64,000 bases of DNA from Gilliamella sp. Choc5-1 (GCF_001690595.1 NZ_LZHH01000028.1:1-64000), one strand, 5' to 3'. Positions 29,616 through 40,131 are shown, counted from the stretch's first letter. Program-made: numbers and translations. Notes: generated from the letters alone by a model not told the origin.

Positions 29616-30683
29616 TTATAAGAATGAGCGATACGGCAATTCTGGCTCATCGATAAAAATATCCCTAAAGCCACGATAATGTTGATAATGCATTTTATGT
29701 TTATCGGTTGGGTAAGTATATTTACCACCAACTTGCCAGAAGAAAGGGGTAAATTGATAATCAAGACGATCTTTTTTCATTTTCCATAAAACTTCAATTT
29801 CACGAGGATCGCTTTGGAAGTTTGCCCAAATATCATGGTGGAAAGGGATCACAACTTGAGTATTAAGCGATTCAGCAGCCCGTAAAATATCAGCCGATGT
29901 CATTTTATCGGTCACGCCACGAGGGTTTTCGCCATAAGACAGTAGTGCAACATCAATTTTGTAGTCATTACCATGTTTGGCATAATAGTTAGAATAGTGA
30001 GAATCACCAGAGTGATACAGTGAACCACCAGATGTTTCAAATAAATAGTTGACCGCTCTATCATTCATACCATCTAAAATAGATTTATCGGTTGATGATA
30101 CACCTTTTGGTAAAGTTACCAATGATGTTCTATCAAAAGAGTCTAATACCCGAATAGTAATATCACCTACTTCAATTGTTTCGCCAACTTTGGCAACAAT
30201 ACAGCGTTCTTCAGGTACACCCCAACTTTTCCATAATTCCACACAAGCTTTTGGACCAATAAATTTTACTTTTGATGAACAGTTTTGAATAACTGCAGCT
30301 GCAACATTTACATCGATATGATCGGCATGATCGTGCGTTGCCATCACTGCATCAATTTCTTTTATTGCAAAAGGATCCAGAACAAATGGGCTAGTTCTTA
30401 AGTTAGGCTGCAATTCACGAACTCCACCCATTCGCATCATTTGGTGTTGTTTGTTCATTAATGGATTGGCGTGAGTTTTTTTACCAGTACCACACCAAAA
30501 ATCAACAGATATATTGGTATTACCAGCTGATTTCAACCAAATACCTGTACAAGCAAGCCACCACATAGTAAATGTATTGGGTTTAACCTCTGTTGTTTCG
30601 ATCTCTTCATTAAGCCAAGTTCCCCATTCAGGAAATGTATTTAGTATCCAAGATTCACGGGTAATTTCATTCACTTTACTCAT
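29616..30683 (-). CDS. ulaG: L-ascorbate-6-phosphate lactonase
   Basis: UlaG opens the lactone of L-ascorbate-6-phosphate to 3-keto-L-gulonate-6-phosphate, the first cytosolic step after PTS uptake. It has 355 residues of metallo-beta-lactamase fold, with the Mn-binding motif [23 protein letters not shown] and [11 protein letters not shown]. It is collinear with E. coli UlaG ([16 protein letters not shown]). It lies downstream of ulaR on the same strand, 26 bases away, whereas in E. coli ulaG is a separate unit divergent from ulaABCDEF. Confidence 0.96.
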   Translation of the reverse strand: MSKVNEITRESWILNTFPEWGTWLNEEIETTEVKPNTFTMWWLACTGIWLKSAGNTNISVDFWCGTGKKTHANPLMNKQHQMMRMGGVRELQPNLRTSPFVLDPFAIKEIDAVMATHDHADHIDVNVAAAVIQNCSSKVKFIGPKACVELWKSWGVPEERCIVAKVGETIEVGDITIRVLDSFDRTSLVTLPKGVSSTDKSILDGMNDRAVNYLFETSGGSLYHSGDSHYSNYYAKHGNDYKIDVALLSYGENPRGVTDKMTSADILRAAESLNTQVVIPFHHDIWANFQSDPREIEVLWKMKKDRLDYQFTPFFWQVGGKYTYPTDKHKMHYQHYRGFRDIFIDEPELPYRSFL

Positions 30684-30709
30684 ACTTTGTTCCTTTTACA
30701 ATTTAATAG

Positions 30710-31471
30710 TTAAACTAAAATAACTTCAACACCTTGCTCCTTAATGCATTCGATCACGTCCTTATTAGCTTGTTTTCCAGTAATTAAAATATCAATTTTA
30801 TTTACTGGACAAAAAAGCATGCCTGAATTGGCTTTAGTATCAATTTTTGAACTGTCTACTACCACAACTAGTTTTTCGACTTGTTCAAGTATTTGCTGTT
30901 CTGCAACCGCACCTAAAATTTCATTTTTATATAGACCTATTGGCGTTAAAGTTTTGCCACTAGTAAACATCCATTTGCCCGCATAAGAATCAGTAATATT
31001 GGCAACTGGGTTAAGGATAATATTTTGTGTTTTGTTGTATAACCCTCCCATAATGATGACATTTTCATGATCATGCTCAATCAAATAACAGGCGAGTGGA
31101 AAGTAGTTAGTAATAATTGAAACATTCTTACCACATAATTCACGGCCTAATAAAAATGCTGTTGAACCACAGTTAATGACAATATTTTCGTCACTACTAC
31201 AGAGTTTTGCTGCACGAATCGCAATTCGAGCTTTTTCGTGATAGTGATCGGTATTATTGTTGTCAATCGGTGCCCAGATTGGTTTTACTTCTTCTAATCG
31301 CATAATGCCATTACGAACTTTTTTAACTCGCCCTTCCTGAGCAAGCTTAGTAATGTCTCGTCTTGCTGTGGCTGGTGATATAGCAAAGTTGGCAATTAAT
31401 TCTGTTACTTTAACCATGCCTTTTTCATTAACTAATGCCACCATTTCGTTATGCCGTGCGATTTCGTTCAT
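30710..31471 (-). CDS. ulaR: DeoR-family repressor of the ula regulon
   Basis: This 253-residue protein has an N-terminal winged helix (EMVALVNEKGMVKVTELIAN, ISPATARRDITKLAQEGRVK) and a C-terminal sugar-phosphate sensor domain of the DeoR/isomerase type (NCGSTAFLLGRELCGK, VVVDSSKI). UlaR represses ula genes and is released by L-ascorbate-6-phosphate. It is divergent from ulaA across 440 bases that carry likely operators. The assignment rests on similarity and on context. Confidence 0.92.
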   Translation of the reverse strand: MNEIARHNEMVALVNEKGMVKVTELIANFAISPATARRDITKLAQEGRVKKVRNGIMRLEEVKPIWAPIDNNNTDHYHEKARIAIRAAKLCSSDENIVINCGSTAFLLGRELCGKNVSIITNYFPLACYLIEHDHENVIIMGGLYNKTQNIILNPVANITDSYAGKWMFTSGKTLTPIGLYKNEILGAVAEQQILEQVEKLVVVVDSSKIDTKANSGMLFCPVNKIDILITGKQANKDVIECIKEQGVEVILV

Positions 31472-31911
31472 TATTTCCTCTTATATTATTAAATGATTAA
31501 ATATGATCATTTTGATAATAATTTTCATTTGTATTATTGTCAATTATTATAATTTTAACTTTCATTATTTAATTATTTAATGTGTTGATAATAATAGTTT
31601 TAATTTTGTTTTTTGCTTGTTATTTTTTATCAGGTTGTGATCTGTGTCACAGATGCTGTGTTGATTTTATAAAAACAGTGATCTTCATCAAACTAATCAT
31701 AAACAATCATTGAATGATTTATTTTGATTGTGGAATATAACAAATATTATTAATGAAGATGAACAATAACAATAACGTAAAGTGAGCAGTGTTTCATTCA
31801 TTCACTTTACAGTCTGTAAGAAACTTGATGAAAGACATTTAAATGGAACTCGATATCAGGGATGAGTGCTGTTAGAGCAATAAAAATGTCAATAACTGAT
31901 GAGAGGGACAT
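31472..31911. promoter_or_regulatory. Divergent ulaR/ulaA control region
   Basis: This is a 440-base AT-rich region with no gene. Candidate UlaR half-sites AATGATT occur at 31492-31498 and as the palindrome AATCATT-G-AATGATT at 31705-31719. A perfect CRP site lies at 31636-31651 and a weaker one (AGTGATCTTCATCAAA) at 31677-31692. The spread of sites suggests looping between the two promoters, as known for UlaR in E. coli (there with IHF). The ulaA Shine-Dalgarno is GAGAGGGA before 31912. Confidence 0.6.
31636..31651 (+). promoter_or_regulatory. CRP-cAMP binding site
   Basis: TGTGATCTGTGTCACA matches TGTGA-N6-TCACA at every fixed position. It lies 260 bp before ulaA and 165 bp before ulaR, consistent with catabolite control of ascorbate use. 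Confidence 0.8.
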
Positions 31912-33681
31912 ATGGAAGTAATCTATAACGTATTTTATATTTTTTATAGTCAAGTGATGACAAAAGCGCCTTTATTACTTGGTTTGGTAACAATGCTTGG
32001 TTATTGTCTGTTACGTAAAGATCTAACTACCGTGTTAAAAGGCACAATTAAAACCATTGTTGGATTTATGTTATTGCAGGTTGGTTCGGGGGTTTTAGTA
32101 TCAACGTTTAAACCCGTTATTGCCAAATTGGCTGAATATCATGGTATTAAAGGTTCGATTATTGATACTTATGCATCAATGGTTGCTGTTGAAAACGGTA
32201 TGGGTGAACACTACTCATGGGTAGGCTATGCGGTTTTACTTGCTTTAGCTATCAACATTTTACTCGTTATTTTTCGACGCCTGACCGGTATTCGAACTAT
32301 TATGTTAACTGGCCATATTATGTTCCAACAGGTTGGTTTAATTGCACTATTTTACTTTCTTTTTGGTTACAGCATGTGGGAAACCATCATCTATTCGGCC
32401 ATTATCACCGCACTTTATTGGGGAATATTTTCTAATATGATGTTTAAGCCAACCGAAGCGGTAACTGGTGGAGCTGGCTTTTCAATAGGACACCAGCAAC
32501 AGCTAGGATCTTGGATTGCGGTTAAATTAGCGCCAAAATTAGGTGATAAAAACGATACAGTTGATAATCTAAAATTACCAAAATGGTTACACATCTTTCA
32601 CGATAGTATCGCAGCAACCACGATCGTGATGACAATTTTCTTCGGTATTATTTTGCTCTCATTTGGGTTAGATAATTTACAAACAATGGCTGGTTCCACC
32701 CATTGGACTATCTACATTTTTGAAACAGGACTTAAATTTGCCGTCGCAATTCAAGTTATTGTTGGTGGTGTGCGTATGTTTGTCGCTGAATTGTCTGAAG
32801 CTTTCAAAGGTATTTCAGAAAAATTGATTCCTAACGCAGTTTTAGCCATTGACTGTGCGGCAATTTATGCCTTTTCACCCAATGCAATGGTATTTGGTTT
32901 TATTTGGGGGGCATTAGGTCAATTTTTAGCGATTGCTTTACTGCTTATCTTTAAATCGCCAATCATGATTATTCCGGGATTTATACCAATGTTCTTTTCG
33001 AATGCGACTATTGGGGTATTTGCTAACCATTTTGGTGGTTGGAAAGCAGTAATGAAAATCTGTTTTGCTATGGGCATGATAGAGGTATTAGGCTCTGCTT
33101 GGGTGATCGATATCTTTGCTAAAAATGGCACGCCAATTGATTCATGGATGGGAATGGCCGATTGGGTAATTTTATTCCCACCAATTTTACAAGGTTTATC
33201 TATTTCACACTTATTCATCTATGTACTTATTGCGTTAGCCTTAGTTTATATGTTCTTTGCAGCTAAACAGCTACGTCAAGAAGAGACTGATTCTAACAAT
33301 CGACCTGATGAAGTGAATGATAAACAGCAAGATATTAACGAATCTGTACTTGAAAAAATGGATGAAGTCGCTGTGAGTGAAGGCCGTCCAATTCGAATTT
33401 TAGCAGTATGCGGTAGTGGTCAAGGTTCATCAATGATGATGAAAATGAAAATCGCCAATTATCTAAATAAAAAAGGTATTCCAAATGAAATGGATTCCTG
33501 TGCTGTAACAGACTATAAATCACGCTTGCCAAATGTCGATATCATCGTCGCTTCTAAACATCTTATTCATGAAATCGAGGTTAATGAAGGCCAACATGCA
33601 TTAGGTGTGCAAAATATGCTAAACCCCCACACCTTTGGCGATGAGCTTATAAAACTGATTGAGCAAGTGCTTTTAAAATAG
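31912..33681 (+). CDS. ulaA: L-ascorbate PTS EIIC-EIIB fusion
   Basis: This 589-residue protein joins the two subunits that are separate in E. coli. Residues 1 to about 465 are the polytopic permease EIIC (Ula[49 protein letters not shown]). After a charged linker ([12 protein letters not shown]) comes EIIB (UlaB) from about 490, with the phospho-cysteine loop [18 protein letters not shown]. It imports L-ascorbate and phosphorylates it to L-ascorbate-6-phosphate, receiving phosphate from EIIA (next gene). There is no separate ulaB in the operon, which supports a functional fusion. Confidence 0.95.
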   Translation: MEVIYNVFYIFYSQVMTKAPLLLGLVTMLGYCLLRKDLTTVLKGTIKTIVGFMLLQVGSGVLVSTFKPVIAKLAEYHGIKGSIIDTYASMVAVENGMGEHYSWVGYAVLLALAINILLVIFRRLTGIRTIMLTGHIMFQQVGLIALFYFLFGYSMWETIIYSAIITALYWGIFSNMMFKPTEAVTGGAGFSIGHQQQLGSWIAVKLAPKLGDKNDTVDNLKLPKWLHIFHDSIAATTIVMTIFFGIILLSFGLDNLQTMAGSTHWTIYIFETGLKFAVAIQVIVGGVRMFVAELSEAFKGISEKLIPNAVLAIDCAAIYAFSPNAMVFGFIWGALGQFLAIALLLIFKSPIMIIPGFIPMFFSNATIGVFANHFGGWKAVMKICFAMGMIEVLGSAWVIDIFAKNGTPIDSWMGMADWVILFPPILQGLSISHLFIYVLIALALVYMFFAAKQLRQEETDSNNRPDEVNDKQQDINESVLEKMDEVAVSEGRPIRILAVCGSGQGSSMMMKMKIANYLNKKGIPNEMDSCAVTDYKSRLPNVDIIVASKHLIHEIEVNEGQHALGVQNMLNPHTFGDELIKLIEQVLLK

Positions 33682-33705
33682 ATTTTAAATACTAAGGAGT
33701 ACACC

Positions 33706-34179
33706 ATGGCTTTAAAAGAATCATTAATTGAAAATAACTCTATTTTACTCAAGGCTGAGGCATCAAATTGGCAAGAAGCAGTTAAATTGGGTACGGATAT
33801 GTTAGTTGCTTCTAAGGCAATAGAACCTTCTTATTACGATGCCATTATCCGCTGCGTCAATACAATGGGTCCTTACATTATTATTGCGCCAAACTTTGCC
33901 ATGCCACACGCAAGGCCTGAAGACGGTGTAAATCGTACCGCTTTTGCTTTGGTGACTTTAAAAAATCCTGTCTATTTTGATGGTGAAGCTGAGCCTGTTG
34001 ATGTCTTAGTGACATTAGCAGGTAGCACGTCTGATCAGCACATGGAAGGATTAATGGAAGTCACGCAAATTTTAGATGATGAAAATAGTGAAACAGGAGT
34101 TGATCTTGATAAATTAAGGCGTTGTAACACCAAAGAAGATGTGTATGCCGTTATCGATCAGGCATTAAATGGAGGCTGA
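33706..34179 (+). CDS. ulaC: L-ascorbate PTS EIIA component
   Basis: This 157-residue EIIA of the mannitol/fructose type relays phosphate from HPr to the EIIB domain of the preceding protein. The phospho-His is in FAMPHARPEDGVNRT. The N-terminus (LIENNSILLKAEASNWQEAV) aligns with UlaC. AAGGAG lies before the ATG; it is 24 bases after ulaA and three bases before ulaF. Confidence 0.95.
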   Translation: MALKESLIENNSILLKAEASNWQEAVKLGTDMLVASKAIEPSYYDAIIRCVNTMGPYIIIAPNFAMPHARPEDGVNRTAFALVTLKNPVYFDGEAEPVDVLVTLAGSTSDQHMEGLMEVTQILDDENSETGVDLDKLRRCNTKEDVYAVIDQALNGG

Positions 34180-34182
34180 ATT

Positions 34183-34875
34183 ATGTATCAAGCTTTAAAA
34201 GAACGTGTTTTAAACGCTAATTTATTACTGCCCAAATATAATTTGGTCACCTTTACTTGGGGTAATGTATCTGAAATCGATCGCGATAAAGGTCTTATCG
34301 CTATTAAACCTTCTGGTGTTGAATATAGCAATATGAAGGTGGATGATATTGTGGTTGTTTCGCTAACGGGCGATATTTTAGATGGAAAATTAAATCCTTC
34401 CAGTGATACCGCAACACATATTGAGTTGTATAAAGCATTTCCACAGATTGGCGGTATTGTGCACACCCATTCTCGTTACGCTACCATTTGGGCTCAAGCT
34501 GAATTAGATATTCCAGCACTGGGCACCACTCATGCTGATTACTTTTATGGCGATGTGCCTTGTACACGTGAACTAACCGATAGTGAAATTACAACTGATT
34601 ACGAAAAAAATACAGGATTAGTAATAATAGAAGAATTTAAACGCCGAAGCTTAGATCCTGTTGCTATGCCTGGCGCTATCATATCAGGTCATGCCCCATT
34701 TTGTTGGGGTAAAAACGCCTTAGATGCGGTGCATAATGCTGTAGTACTTGAAGAAGTAGCAATGATGGCGCTTTCAACTCGGCAACTTAATCAAACAATC
34801 AAAATACAACAAACATTATCTGACAAGCACTATTTTCGCAAACATGGTGCGAATGCTTACTACGGTCAAAAATAA
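34183..34875 (+). CDS. ulaF: L-ribulose-5-phosphate 4-epimerase
   Basis: This class II aldolase-family enzyme of 230 residues converts L-ribulose-5-phosphate to D-xylulose-5-phosphate, the last step of ascorbate catabolism. Zn ligands and motifs are visible: [44 protein letters not shown] and a C-terminal catalytic region [11 protein letters not shown]. AraD is a close paralogue, but the ula context favours UlaF. In E. coli ulaF is last in its operon; here it precedes ulaD. Confidence 0.93.
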   Translation: MYQALKERVLNANLLLPKYNLVTFTWGNVSEIDRDKGLIAIKPSGVEYSNMKVDDIVVVSLTGDILDGKLNPSSDTATHIELYKAFPQIGGIVHTHSRYATIWAQAELDIPALGTTHADYFYGDVPCTRELTDSEITTDYEKNTGLVIIEEFKRRSLDPVAMPGAIISGHAPFCWGKNALDAVHNAVVLEEVAMMALSTRQLNQTIKIQQTLSDKHYFRKHGANAYYGQK

Positions 34876-34895
34876 CAAATATTAAGGAGAACAAC

Positions 34896-35540
34896 ATGAC
34901 AGCACCTAAATTACAAATAGCATTAGATCAAACTGAATTAACACCTGCACTAGATGTGGCAAAAAATGTAGCAGGGTTTGTTGATATTATTGAAGTTGGC
35001 ACCATTCTTGCCTTTGCCGCGGGTATGCAAAGTGTAAAACGGTTAAGAGAACTCTACCCAAATCACATTTTAGTGTGTGATTTAAAAACCACTGATGGAG
35101 GAGCGATATTGGCAAAAATGGCGTTTTCAGCTGGAGCCAATTGGTTAACCGTATCAGCTGCAGCTCATATTGCAACTGTAGAAGCATGTAAAAAAGTGGC
35201 TGATGAATTTAATGGTGAAATTCAAATCGAATTGTATGGCCATTGGACTTTAGATGATGCCAGAGCTTGGCGAAAACTTGGCATTAAGCAAGCGATATAC
35301 CATCGCTCTCGTGATGCAGAATTAGCAGGTATTGGTTGGGGTGAAGATGATATAATTAAAATGCGTCAATTGTCTGATTTAGGGCTTGAACTATCAATTA
35401 CTGGTGGAATTGTGCCAGAAGATATTCATCTATTTGCAGGCATAAAAACCAAAGCCTTTATTGCCGGTCGTGCGCTGGCTAACGAAAACGGTCAAAAAAC
35501 GGCACAAGCATTAAGAGAGCAGATCGCAAAATATTGGTAA
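34896..35540 (+). CDS. ulaD: 3-keto-L-gulonate-6-phosphate decarboxylase
   Basis: This member of the orotidine-phosphate decarboxylase suprafamily (214 residues) decarboxylates 3-keto-L-gulonate-6-phosphate to L-xylulose-5-phosphate with Mg. The hallmark DLKTTDGG (Asp-x-Lys-x-x-Asp) is present, with QIALDQTELTPALD at the N-terminus and the phosphate-binding SITGGIVPED. AAGGAGAAC precedes the ATG. Confidence 0.94.
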   Translation: MTAPKLQIALDQTELTPALDVAKNVAGFVDIIEVGTILAFAAGMQSVKRLRELYPNHILVCDLKTTDGGAILAKMAFSAGANWLTVSAAAHIATVEACKKVADEFNGEIQIELYGHWTLDDARAWRKLGIKQAIYHRSRDAELAGIGWGEDDIIKMRQLSDLGLELSITGGIVPEDIHLFAGIKTKAFIAGRALANENGQKTAQALREQIAKYW

Positions 35541-35541
35541 C

Positions 35542-35582
35542 AACCACATGTAGCTGAACAAATCGGCTACATGGTTTCTTTT
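35542..35582 (+). terminator. Terminator-like hairpin between ulaD and ulaE
   Basis: CATGTAGC (35547-35554) and GCTACATG (35566-35573) form a perfect 8-bp stem, extended by ACC/GGT with a bulge, and followed by TTTCTTTTC. It starts right after the ulaD stop and could reduce read-through into ulaE or protect the upstream message. Confidence 0.55.
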
Positions 35583-35605
35583 CATATAAAAAATAGGTTA
35601 TCGCC

Positions 35606-36523
35606 ATGCCACAAAGTAAAAATATATCAAAAAAACTGTATCAACCCCAAAATACGCCTCGTATTGGTATTTATGAAAAAGCCCTACCTAACCAGCTATT
35701 ATGGCAAGATAAATTACAAGTAACTAAAGATTTAGGATTTGATTTCATTGAAATTTCTATCGATGAATCGGATGAACGTCGCGCCAGATTAGATTGGTCT
35801 GACGATGAGATCTATTCACTCAGACATCAATGCGAAAAAATCGGAATTCCTCTACATTCCATGTGCTTAAGCGCACATCGTAAATATCCATTTGGTTCAG
35901 CCAATAATGATATCCGTAGTGAAGCCCAAATCATTATGGACAAAGCCATTACGCTAGCTTATAAGTTAGGAATAAGAGTGATCCAACTTGCTGGCTATGA
36001 TGTTTATTATGAACCTGCTGACTTACAAACGCATCAGCGTTTTATTCAAGGTATGCAGTGGGCAGTTAAGCAAGCAGAACGAGCAGGGGTAATGTTAGCG
36101 GTTGAAATTATGGATACGCCGTATCTTAACAGTTTAAGCAAATTCGAAATCCTCAAAAAAAATATCGATTCTCCTTACTTTATGGCTTACCCTGATGTTG
36201 GAAATATTACTGGTTGGAATTATGATACTTGCACTGAACTTATGTTAAGTCGTGACCATATTGTCCAAATTCATCTAAAAGACACATTTAAAGTTAAAGC
36301 TGATTATTCTGGGCAATTTAGGGATCTAGTCATTGGTGAAGGTGAAGTTGATTTTGCCGCTATTTTTGCAACACTTCGCACTATGAATTATGTTGCACCA
36401 TTGGTAATAGAAATGTGGGCAAAAGATGAAAAATGGCAAGATAACATAATTACTGCCCAAAACCACTTAAAAAAAATAGGTGAAAAAAACAATTATCCTT
36501 TATTTTCAGTTCTTAATAATTAA
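35606..36523 (+). CDS. ulaE: L-xylulose-5-phosphate 3-epimerase
   Basis: This TIM-barrel sugar-phosphate epimerase of 305 residues converts L-xylulose-5-phosphate to L-ribulose-5-phosphate. It aligns with UlaE along its length: GIYEKALPNQLLW, LGFDFIEISIDESDERRARL, SMCLSAHRKYPFGS, VIQLAGYDVYYEPA, VEIMDTPYLNS. The N-terminus is about 15 residues longer than in E. coli. It is the last gene of the operon. Confidence 0.94.
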   Translation: MPQSKNISKKLYQPQNTPRIGIYEKALPNQLLWQDKLQVTKDLGFDFIEISIDESDERRARLDWSDDEIYSLRHQCEKIGIPLHSMCLSAHRKYPFGSANNDIRSEAQIIMDKAITLAYKLGIRVIQLAGYDVYYEPADLQTHQRFIQGMQWAVKQAERAGVMLAVEIMDTPYLNSLSKFEILKKNIDSPYFMAYPDVGNITGWNYDTCTELMLSRDHIVQIHLKDTFKVKADYSGQFRDLVIGEGEVDFAAIFATLRTMNYVAPLVIEMWAKDEKWQDNIITAQNHLKKIGEKNNYPLFSVLNN

Positions 36524-36558
36524 TGATAATTCACCATCCACAAATAAAAAAAATCAAG

Positions 36559-36592
36559 CTCCACTAAAATAATTTTATGGTGGAGTATTCCT
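36559..36592 (+). terminator. ula operon terminator
   Basis: CTCCACTAAAAT (36559-36570) pairs with ATTTTATGGTGGAG (36572-36585) as two 6-bp blocks with a 2-base bulge; it is followed by TATTCC. It lies 36 bases after ulaE. Confidence 0.55.
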
Positions 36593-36776
36593 ATGGTTTT
36601 ATAACACGTTATAAATAGTTGAACCACTGTAAAAAGCTTAGCTAAATCGATAATGATTATTTTTTTATGATATAAATGCTATATTTCTTGTCTGTGATAC
36701 GGTGTAAGTTCTGTTTTTATGTATATTCACTACAGTAATTTATTGAGTTACTGTAAACATTGTGATGGATTTGACA
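36593..36776 (-). mobile_element. Deleted remnant of the IS481-like element (copy C)
   Basis: On the minus strand this matches the transposase-start end of copy B (from about GGTTTTATAAC, through TTATTTTTTTATGATATAAA and CTTGTCTGTGATA, to ACTGTAAACA near the terminal repeat), with internal deletions and many substitutions. Only the first third of the element survives. It separates the ula operon from lptM. 36777-36889 holds no gene. Confidence 0.75.
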
Positions 36777-36889
36777 AACTACTATCCCGCATCTATTTGA
36801 TAATACATGATGATTTGCGCTTTGCAGCATTGTGCCTATCGTGTAATATAGATAGTATTATAAAAAATGGAAAGAATTGCGAATATTGT

Positions 36890-37063
36890 ATGAGATCAAC
36901 TATAAAATTACTCTCTATCTGTTTTGTTACATTGGCATTAGTCGGATGTGGTTTAAAAGGCCCGCTTTATAATCCAGTTGAAAAAGCAGCAATGCAACAA
37001 ACAAAACTAACAACTGCTTCAATTCAATCTGATTTATTTAAATTGCATAATGGAATAAAGTGA
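36890..37063 (+). CDS. lptM: LPS-assembly lipoprotein LptM (YifL)
   Basis: This 57-residue lipoprotein has a signal peptide ending in the lipobox LVGC, then the invariant GLKGPLYNP of the LptM/YifL family. LptM binds the LptD/LptE outer-membrane LPS translocon and promotes LptD disulfide maturation. I chose ATG 36890 because it places the signal peptide correctly; upstream in-frame codons encode IS-remnant sequence. The lysA ATG overlaps its stop (TGATG). Confidence 0.9.
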   Translation: MRSTIKLLSICFVTLALVGCGLKGPLYNPVEKAAMQQTKLTTASIQSDLFKLHNGIK

Positions 37064-38316
37064 TGGATTTTTTAAATTATCAACATGATCGCTTATTTGC
37101 TAGTCAAATAGCGATAGCAGATCTTGCTAAGCAGTATGGTACCCCTTTATATGTCTATTCAGCCAATCATATTCGTGAGCAGTTTTTAGCCTATGAACAG
37201 GCCTTGGTTAATACAAATCATTTAATCTGTTATGCCGTTAAAGCAAATAGCAATTTAGCTGTTTTAAGTTTGCTTGCAAAATTAGGTGCTGGTTTTGATA
37301 TTGTTTCACAAGGTGAGTTAGAACGAGTATTAAAAGCAGGTGCCGATCCCCAAAAAATTGTCTTTTCAGGTGTTGCTAAATCAATAATTGAAATTGAGCG
37401 TGCGCTTGAGGTCGGAATTAAATGTTTTAATGTTGAGTCAGAGGCTGAATTATATCGAATTGATGAAGTTGCTAAAAGGTTAAATAAAATTGCACCAATT
37501 TCATTAAGAATCAACCCAGATGTAGATGCTAAAACGCATCCTTATATTTCAACAGGTCTACGCGAAAACAAATTTGGGATTAGCTATCAGTTAGCATTAT
37601 CGGTTTATCAAAGTGCCCGTGCATTAACAAATATTAATATTGTTGGTATTGATTGTCATATTGGCTCGCAGTTAACGCAATTATCGCCGTTTATTGATGC
37701 TACTGATCGTATACTTGCTTTAGTGGACAAACTGCAAGCTGATAATATTACCATTGAGCATATTGATCTTGGGGGTGGATTAGGCGTTTGTTATGATAAC
37801 GAACAACCACCAACGCCATCGCAACTTGTGACAGAATTGAAAAACAAATTGATCAACTACCCCGATATTGAAATTTTGTTTGAACCAGGGCGATCAATTG
37901 TGGCTAATTCAGGCGTGTTAATTACTAAGGTTGAATATACCAAACATCAAGAGGGTAACCATTTTGCGATTGTTGATGCTGGCATGAACGACTTAATTCG
38001 CCCAGCACTTTATGATGCTTGGATGAATGTTTTACCTGAAAGACAACCAAAATCTGGCGATGAAATTTTTATATATAACGTCGTTGGTCCGATTTGTGAA
38101 TCAAGCGATGTTTTGGCTTATCGGCGAGAACTTTCAGTTAAGCAAGATGATTTGCTTGTTATTTGCAGTGCGGGTGCTTATGGCTTTAGTATGGCATCAA
38201 ATTATAATAGTCATCCAAGGCCTGCGGAAGTGATGATCATTGATGAACAACAGCATAAATTAATTCGTCAGCGAGAATCCTTTGACGATTTATGGCGTGG
38301 TGAGTCGGTTTTATAA
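37063..38316 (+). CDS. lysA: Diaminopimelate decarboxylase
   Basis: This PLP enzyme makes lysine from meso-diaminopimelate. It has 417 residues, alanine-racemase-like barrel fold, with PLP-Lys in CYAVKANSNLAV, the cofactor motif HIDLGGGLGVCY, EPGRSIVAN, and GPICESSDVLA containing the active-site cysteine. It is of the Pseudomonas/Haemophilus length class and adjoins dapF, unlike E. coli where lysA is elsewhere. The start overlaps the lptM stop. Confidence 0.95.
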   Translation: MDFLNYQHDRLFASQIAIADLAKQYGTPLYVYSANHIREQFLAYEQALVNTNHLICYAVKANSNLAVLSLLAKLGAGFDIVSQGELERVLKAGADPQKIVFSGVAKSIIEIERALEVGIKCFNVESEAELYRIDEVAKRLNKIAPISLRINPDVDAKTHPYISTGLRENKFGISYQLALSVYQSARALTNINIVGIDCHIGSQLTQLSPFIDATDRILALVDKLQADNITIEHIDLGGGLGVCYDNEQPPTPSQLVTELKNKLINYPDIEILFEPGRSIVANSGVLITKVEYTKHQEGNHFAIVDAGMNDLIRPALYDAWMNVLPERQPKSGDEIFIYNVVGPICESSDVLAYRRELSVKQDDLLVICSAGAYGFSMASNYNSHPRPAEVMIIDEQQHKLIRQRESFDDLWRGESVL

Positions 38317-38450
38317 TATTGATAAATTGTGTTGGAAATGTTTAATAAATAATAGCTGTATTTCTGGTTTTTAGTCGATTCTGGTTAACAGTGAAGCTGA
38401 AAGTAACACGTAATAAAATAAAACGTTTGACAATAGAAGGTAAACTAACG

Positions 38451-39275
38451 ATGAACTTTTCAAAAATGCATGGGCTCGGGAATGATTTTATGGTTATTGA
38501 TGCCGTAACGCAAAATGTTCATCTTTCTACTGAAATGATTAAACGCATGGCAGATAGGTACACGGGTGTTGGGTTTGACCAATTGCTTATTGTTGAGCCA
38601 CCTTATGTGCCAGATAGTGATTTTCATTATCGTATTTTTAATTCTGATGGTTCCGAGGTTGAGCAATGCGGTAATGGTGCACGCTGTTTTGCGCGTTTTG
38701 TTCGTTTAAAAGGATTGACCCGCAAACGGGTATTAAAAGTTAGTACAATGAAAGGTAATATTGTTTTAACGGTTAATGCGGACGAAACTGTACGAGTTAA
38801 TATGGGGGAGCCTATTTTTGAACCCAGTAAAATCCCTTTCAAAGCTATCAAAGAAGAAAAGACTTATATCATTCGTGCACAAGAACAAACCGTATTATGT
38901 GGTGTTGCTTCTATGGGGAATCCTCATTGTGTGATTCAAGTTGAGAACATTGTAACAGCACAAGTTGCAACGCTTGGGCCACTGTTAGAGCAGCATGAGC
39001 GTTTTCCTGAACGGGCCAATATTGGATTTATGCATATTATTGATCGCAATAACATTAATTTACGCGTCTTTGAACGAGGTGTTGGCGAAACACAAGCTTG
39101 TGGCACTGGTGCTTGTGCAGCAGTTGCAGTTGGTATCAAACAAGGTTTATTAAATGAATGCGTTAATGTTAATTTACCAGGTGGTAAATTATTGATCGAA
39201 TGGCAAGGTAGTAATCAACCACTTTATATGACAGGACCTGCAACACATGTTTATGATGGTTTTATTGCAATTTAA
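38451..39275 (+). CDS. dapF: Diaminopimelate epimerase
   Basis: This cofactor-independent two-base racemase converts LL- to meso-diaminopimelate for lysine and peptidoglycan. Both catalytic cysteines are visible ([13 protein letters not shown] and [14 protein letters not shown]), as is the start [18 protein letters not shown]. It has 274 residues, the E. coli length. ATG 38451 is preceded by AGAAGG; the open frame upstream to 38391 has no family similarity. Confidence 0.96.
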   Translation: MNFSKMHGLGNDFMVIDAVTQNVHLSTEMIKRMADRYTGVGFDQLLIVEPPYVPDSDFHYRIFNSDGSEVEQCGNGARCFARFVRLKGLTRKRVLKVSTMKGNIVLTVNADETVRVNMGEPIFEPSKIPFKAIKEEKTYIIRAQEQTVLCGVASMGNPHCVIQVENIVTAQVATLGPLLEQHERFPERANIGFMHIIDRNNINLRVFERGVGETQACGTGACAAVAVGIKQGLLNECVNVNLPGGKLLIEWQGSNQPLYMTGPATHVYDGFIAI

Positions 39276-39396
39276 CTGCCATATCATCATCGATAGTACC
39301 TGCATTTGTTGGTTGAATTGATAAAAAATAGCAAAGCAAAAAAGCAGTAGAAACATAACGTAATGTGATAATACGATAATATAATAGACGTTAATT

Positions 39397-40131
39397 ATGG
39401 TTGGTGAAAATATACGAAATTTAAAAGATAAAAAAGCTCAACAAAAGCCTTCATCAGTAAAGTTAAATGACGAAATTGTGGCGCAATATCTTATTGATAA
39501 CCCAGATTTTTTTATACGAAATGCTAGACATGTTGAATGTATGCGAGTGCCGCATCCCGTAAGGGGAATAATTTCGTTACCTGAATGGAATATGGCTCGT
39601 CAGCGTAACAAAATTAATCAGCTAGAGTGTGAAATATCGTTATTAATGGAGCATGCTAGCGCCAATGAATTGCTGTTTAATCAACTAATGGATTTGCAAA
39701 TTGAGTTGATTAAAGCTCAGGATCTAAATCAATTGATAGCTTTATTAAATACATGGGCAAAATCGTTAGGTCTTAGCGGTGCTTATTTGTATCTTTTTGA
39801 TGATAAATGGTTGCTTAGTGCACCATCAAATTATCATCATTTAGCGTTAAATCCATCACAATTCGATTTTATTCGTGTTAGGCACTTACAGTATAACCAA
39901 CAATATTTAGGACCATTAAATTCAACTGAACTTGATTTTTTGTTACCTAAACATGGTTATGTTGGATCGGTTGCTTTATCTTTATTAGGGCAATTTGGTG
40001 ATTTAGGATTGTTAATGTTTACTAGCGCTAATCCACAACATTACCAAGCTAGGCAAGGAACATTATTACTTGAAAAAATGAGTGAAATTTTACCTATTTT
40101 AATTAGCAAATGGATTATGCGAAAAAAATAA
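39397..40131 (+). CDS. yigA: DUF484 family protein
   Basis: This 244-residue member of the DUF484 family is conserved between dapF and xerC in gammaproteobacteria. It has an N-terminal helix-rich part ([20 protein letters not shown], then [19 protein letters not shown]) and a GAF-like C-terminal domain ([34 protein letters not shown]). The molecular role is unknown. It ends ten bases before xerC. Confidence 0.88.
   Translation: MVGENIRNLKDKKAQQKPSSVKLNDEIVAQYLIDNPDFFIRNARHVECMRVPHPVRGIISLPEWNMARQRNKINQLECEISLLMEHASANELLFNQLMDLQIELIKAQDLNQLIALLNTWAKSLGLSGAYLYLFDDKWLLSAPSNYHHLALNPSQFDFIRVRHLQYNQQYLGPLNSTELDFLLPKHGYVGSVALSLLGQFGDLGLLMFTSANPQHYQARQGTLLLEKMSEILPILISKWIMRKK

Noticed and set aside
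36719-36889. Longer N-terminus for lptM
   Set aside because: The upstream codons lie in the IS remnant and would place the lipoprotein signal in the middle of the protein.
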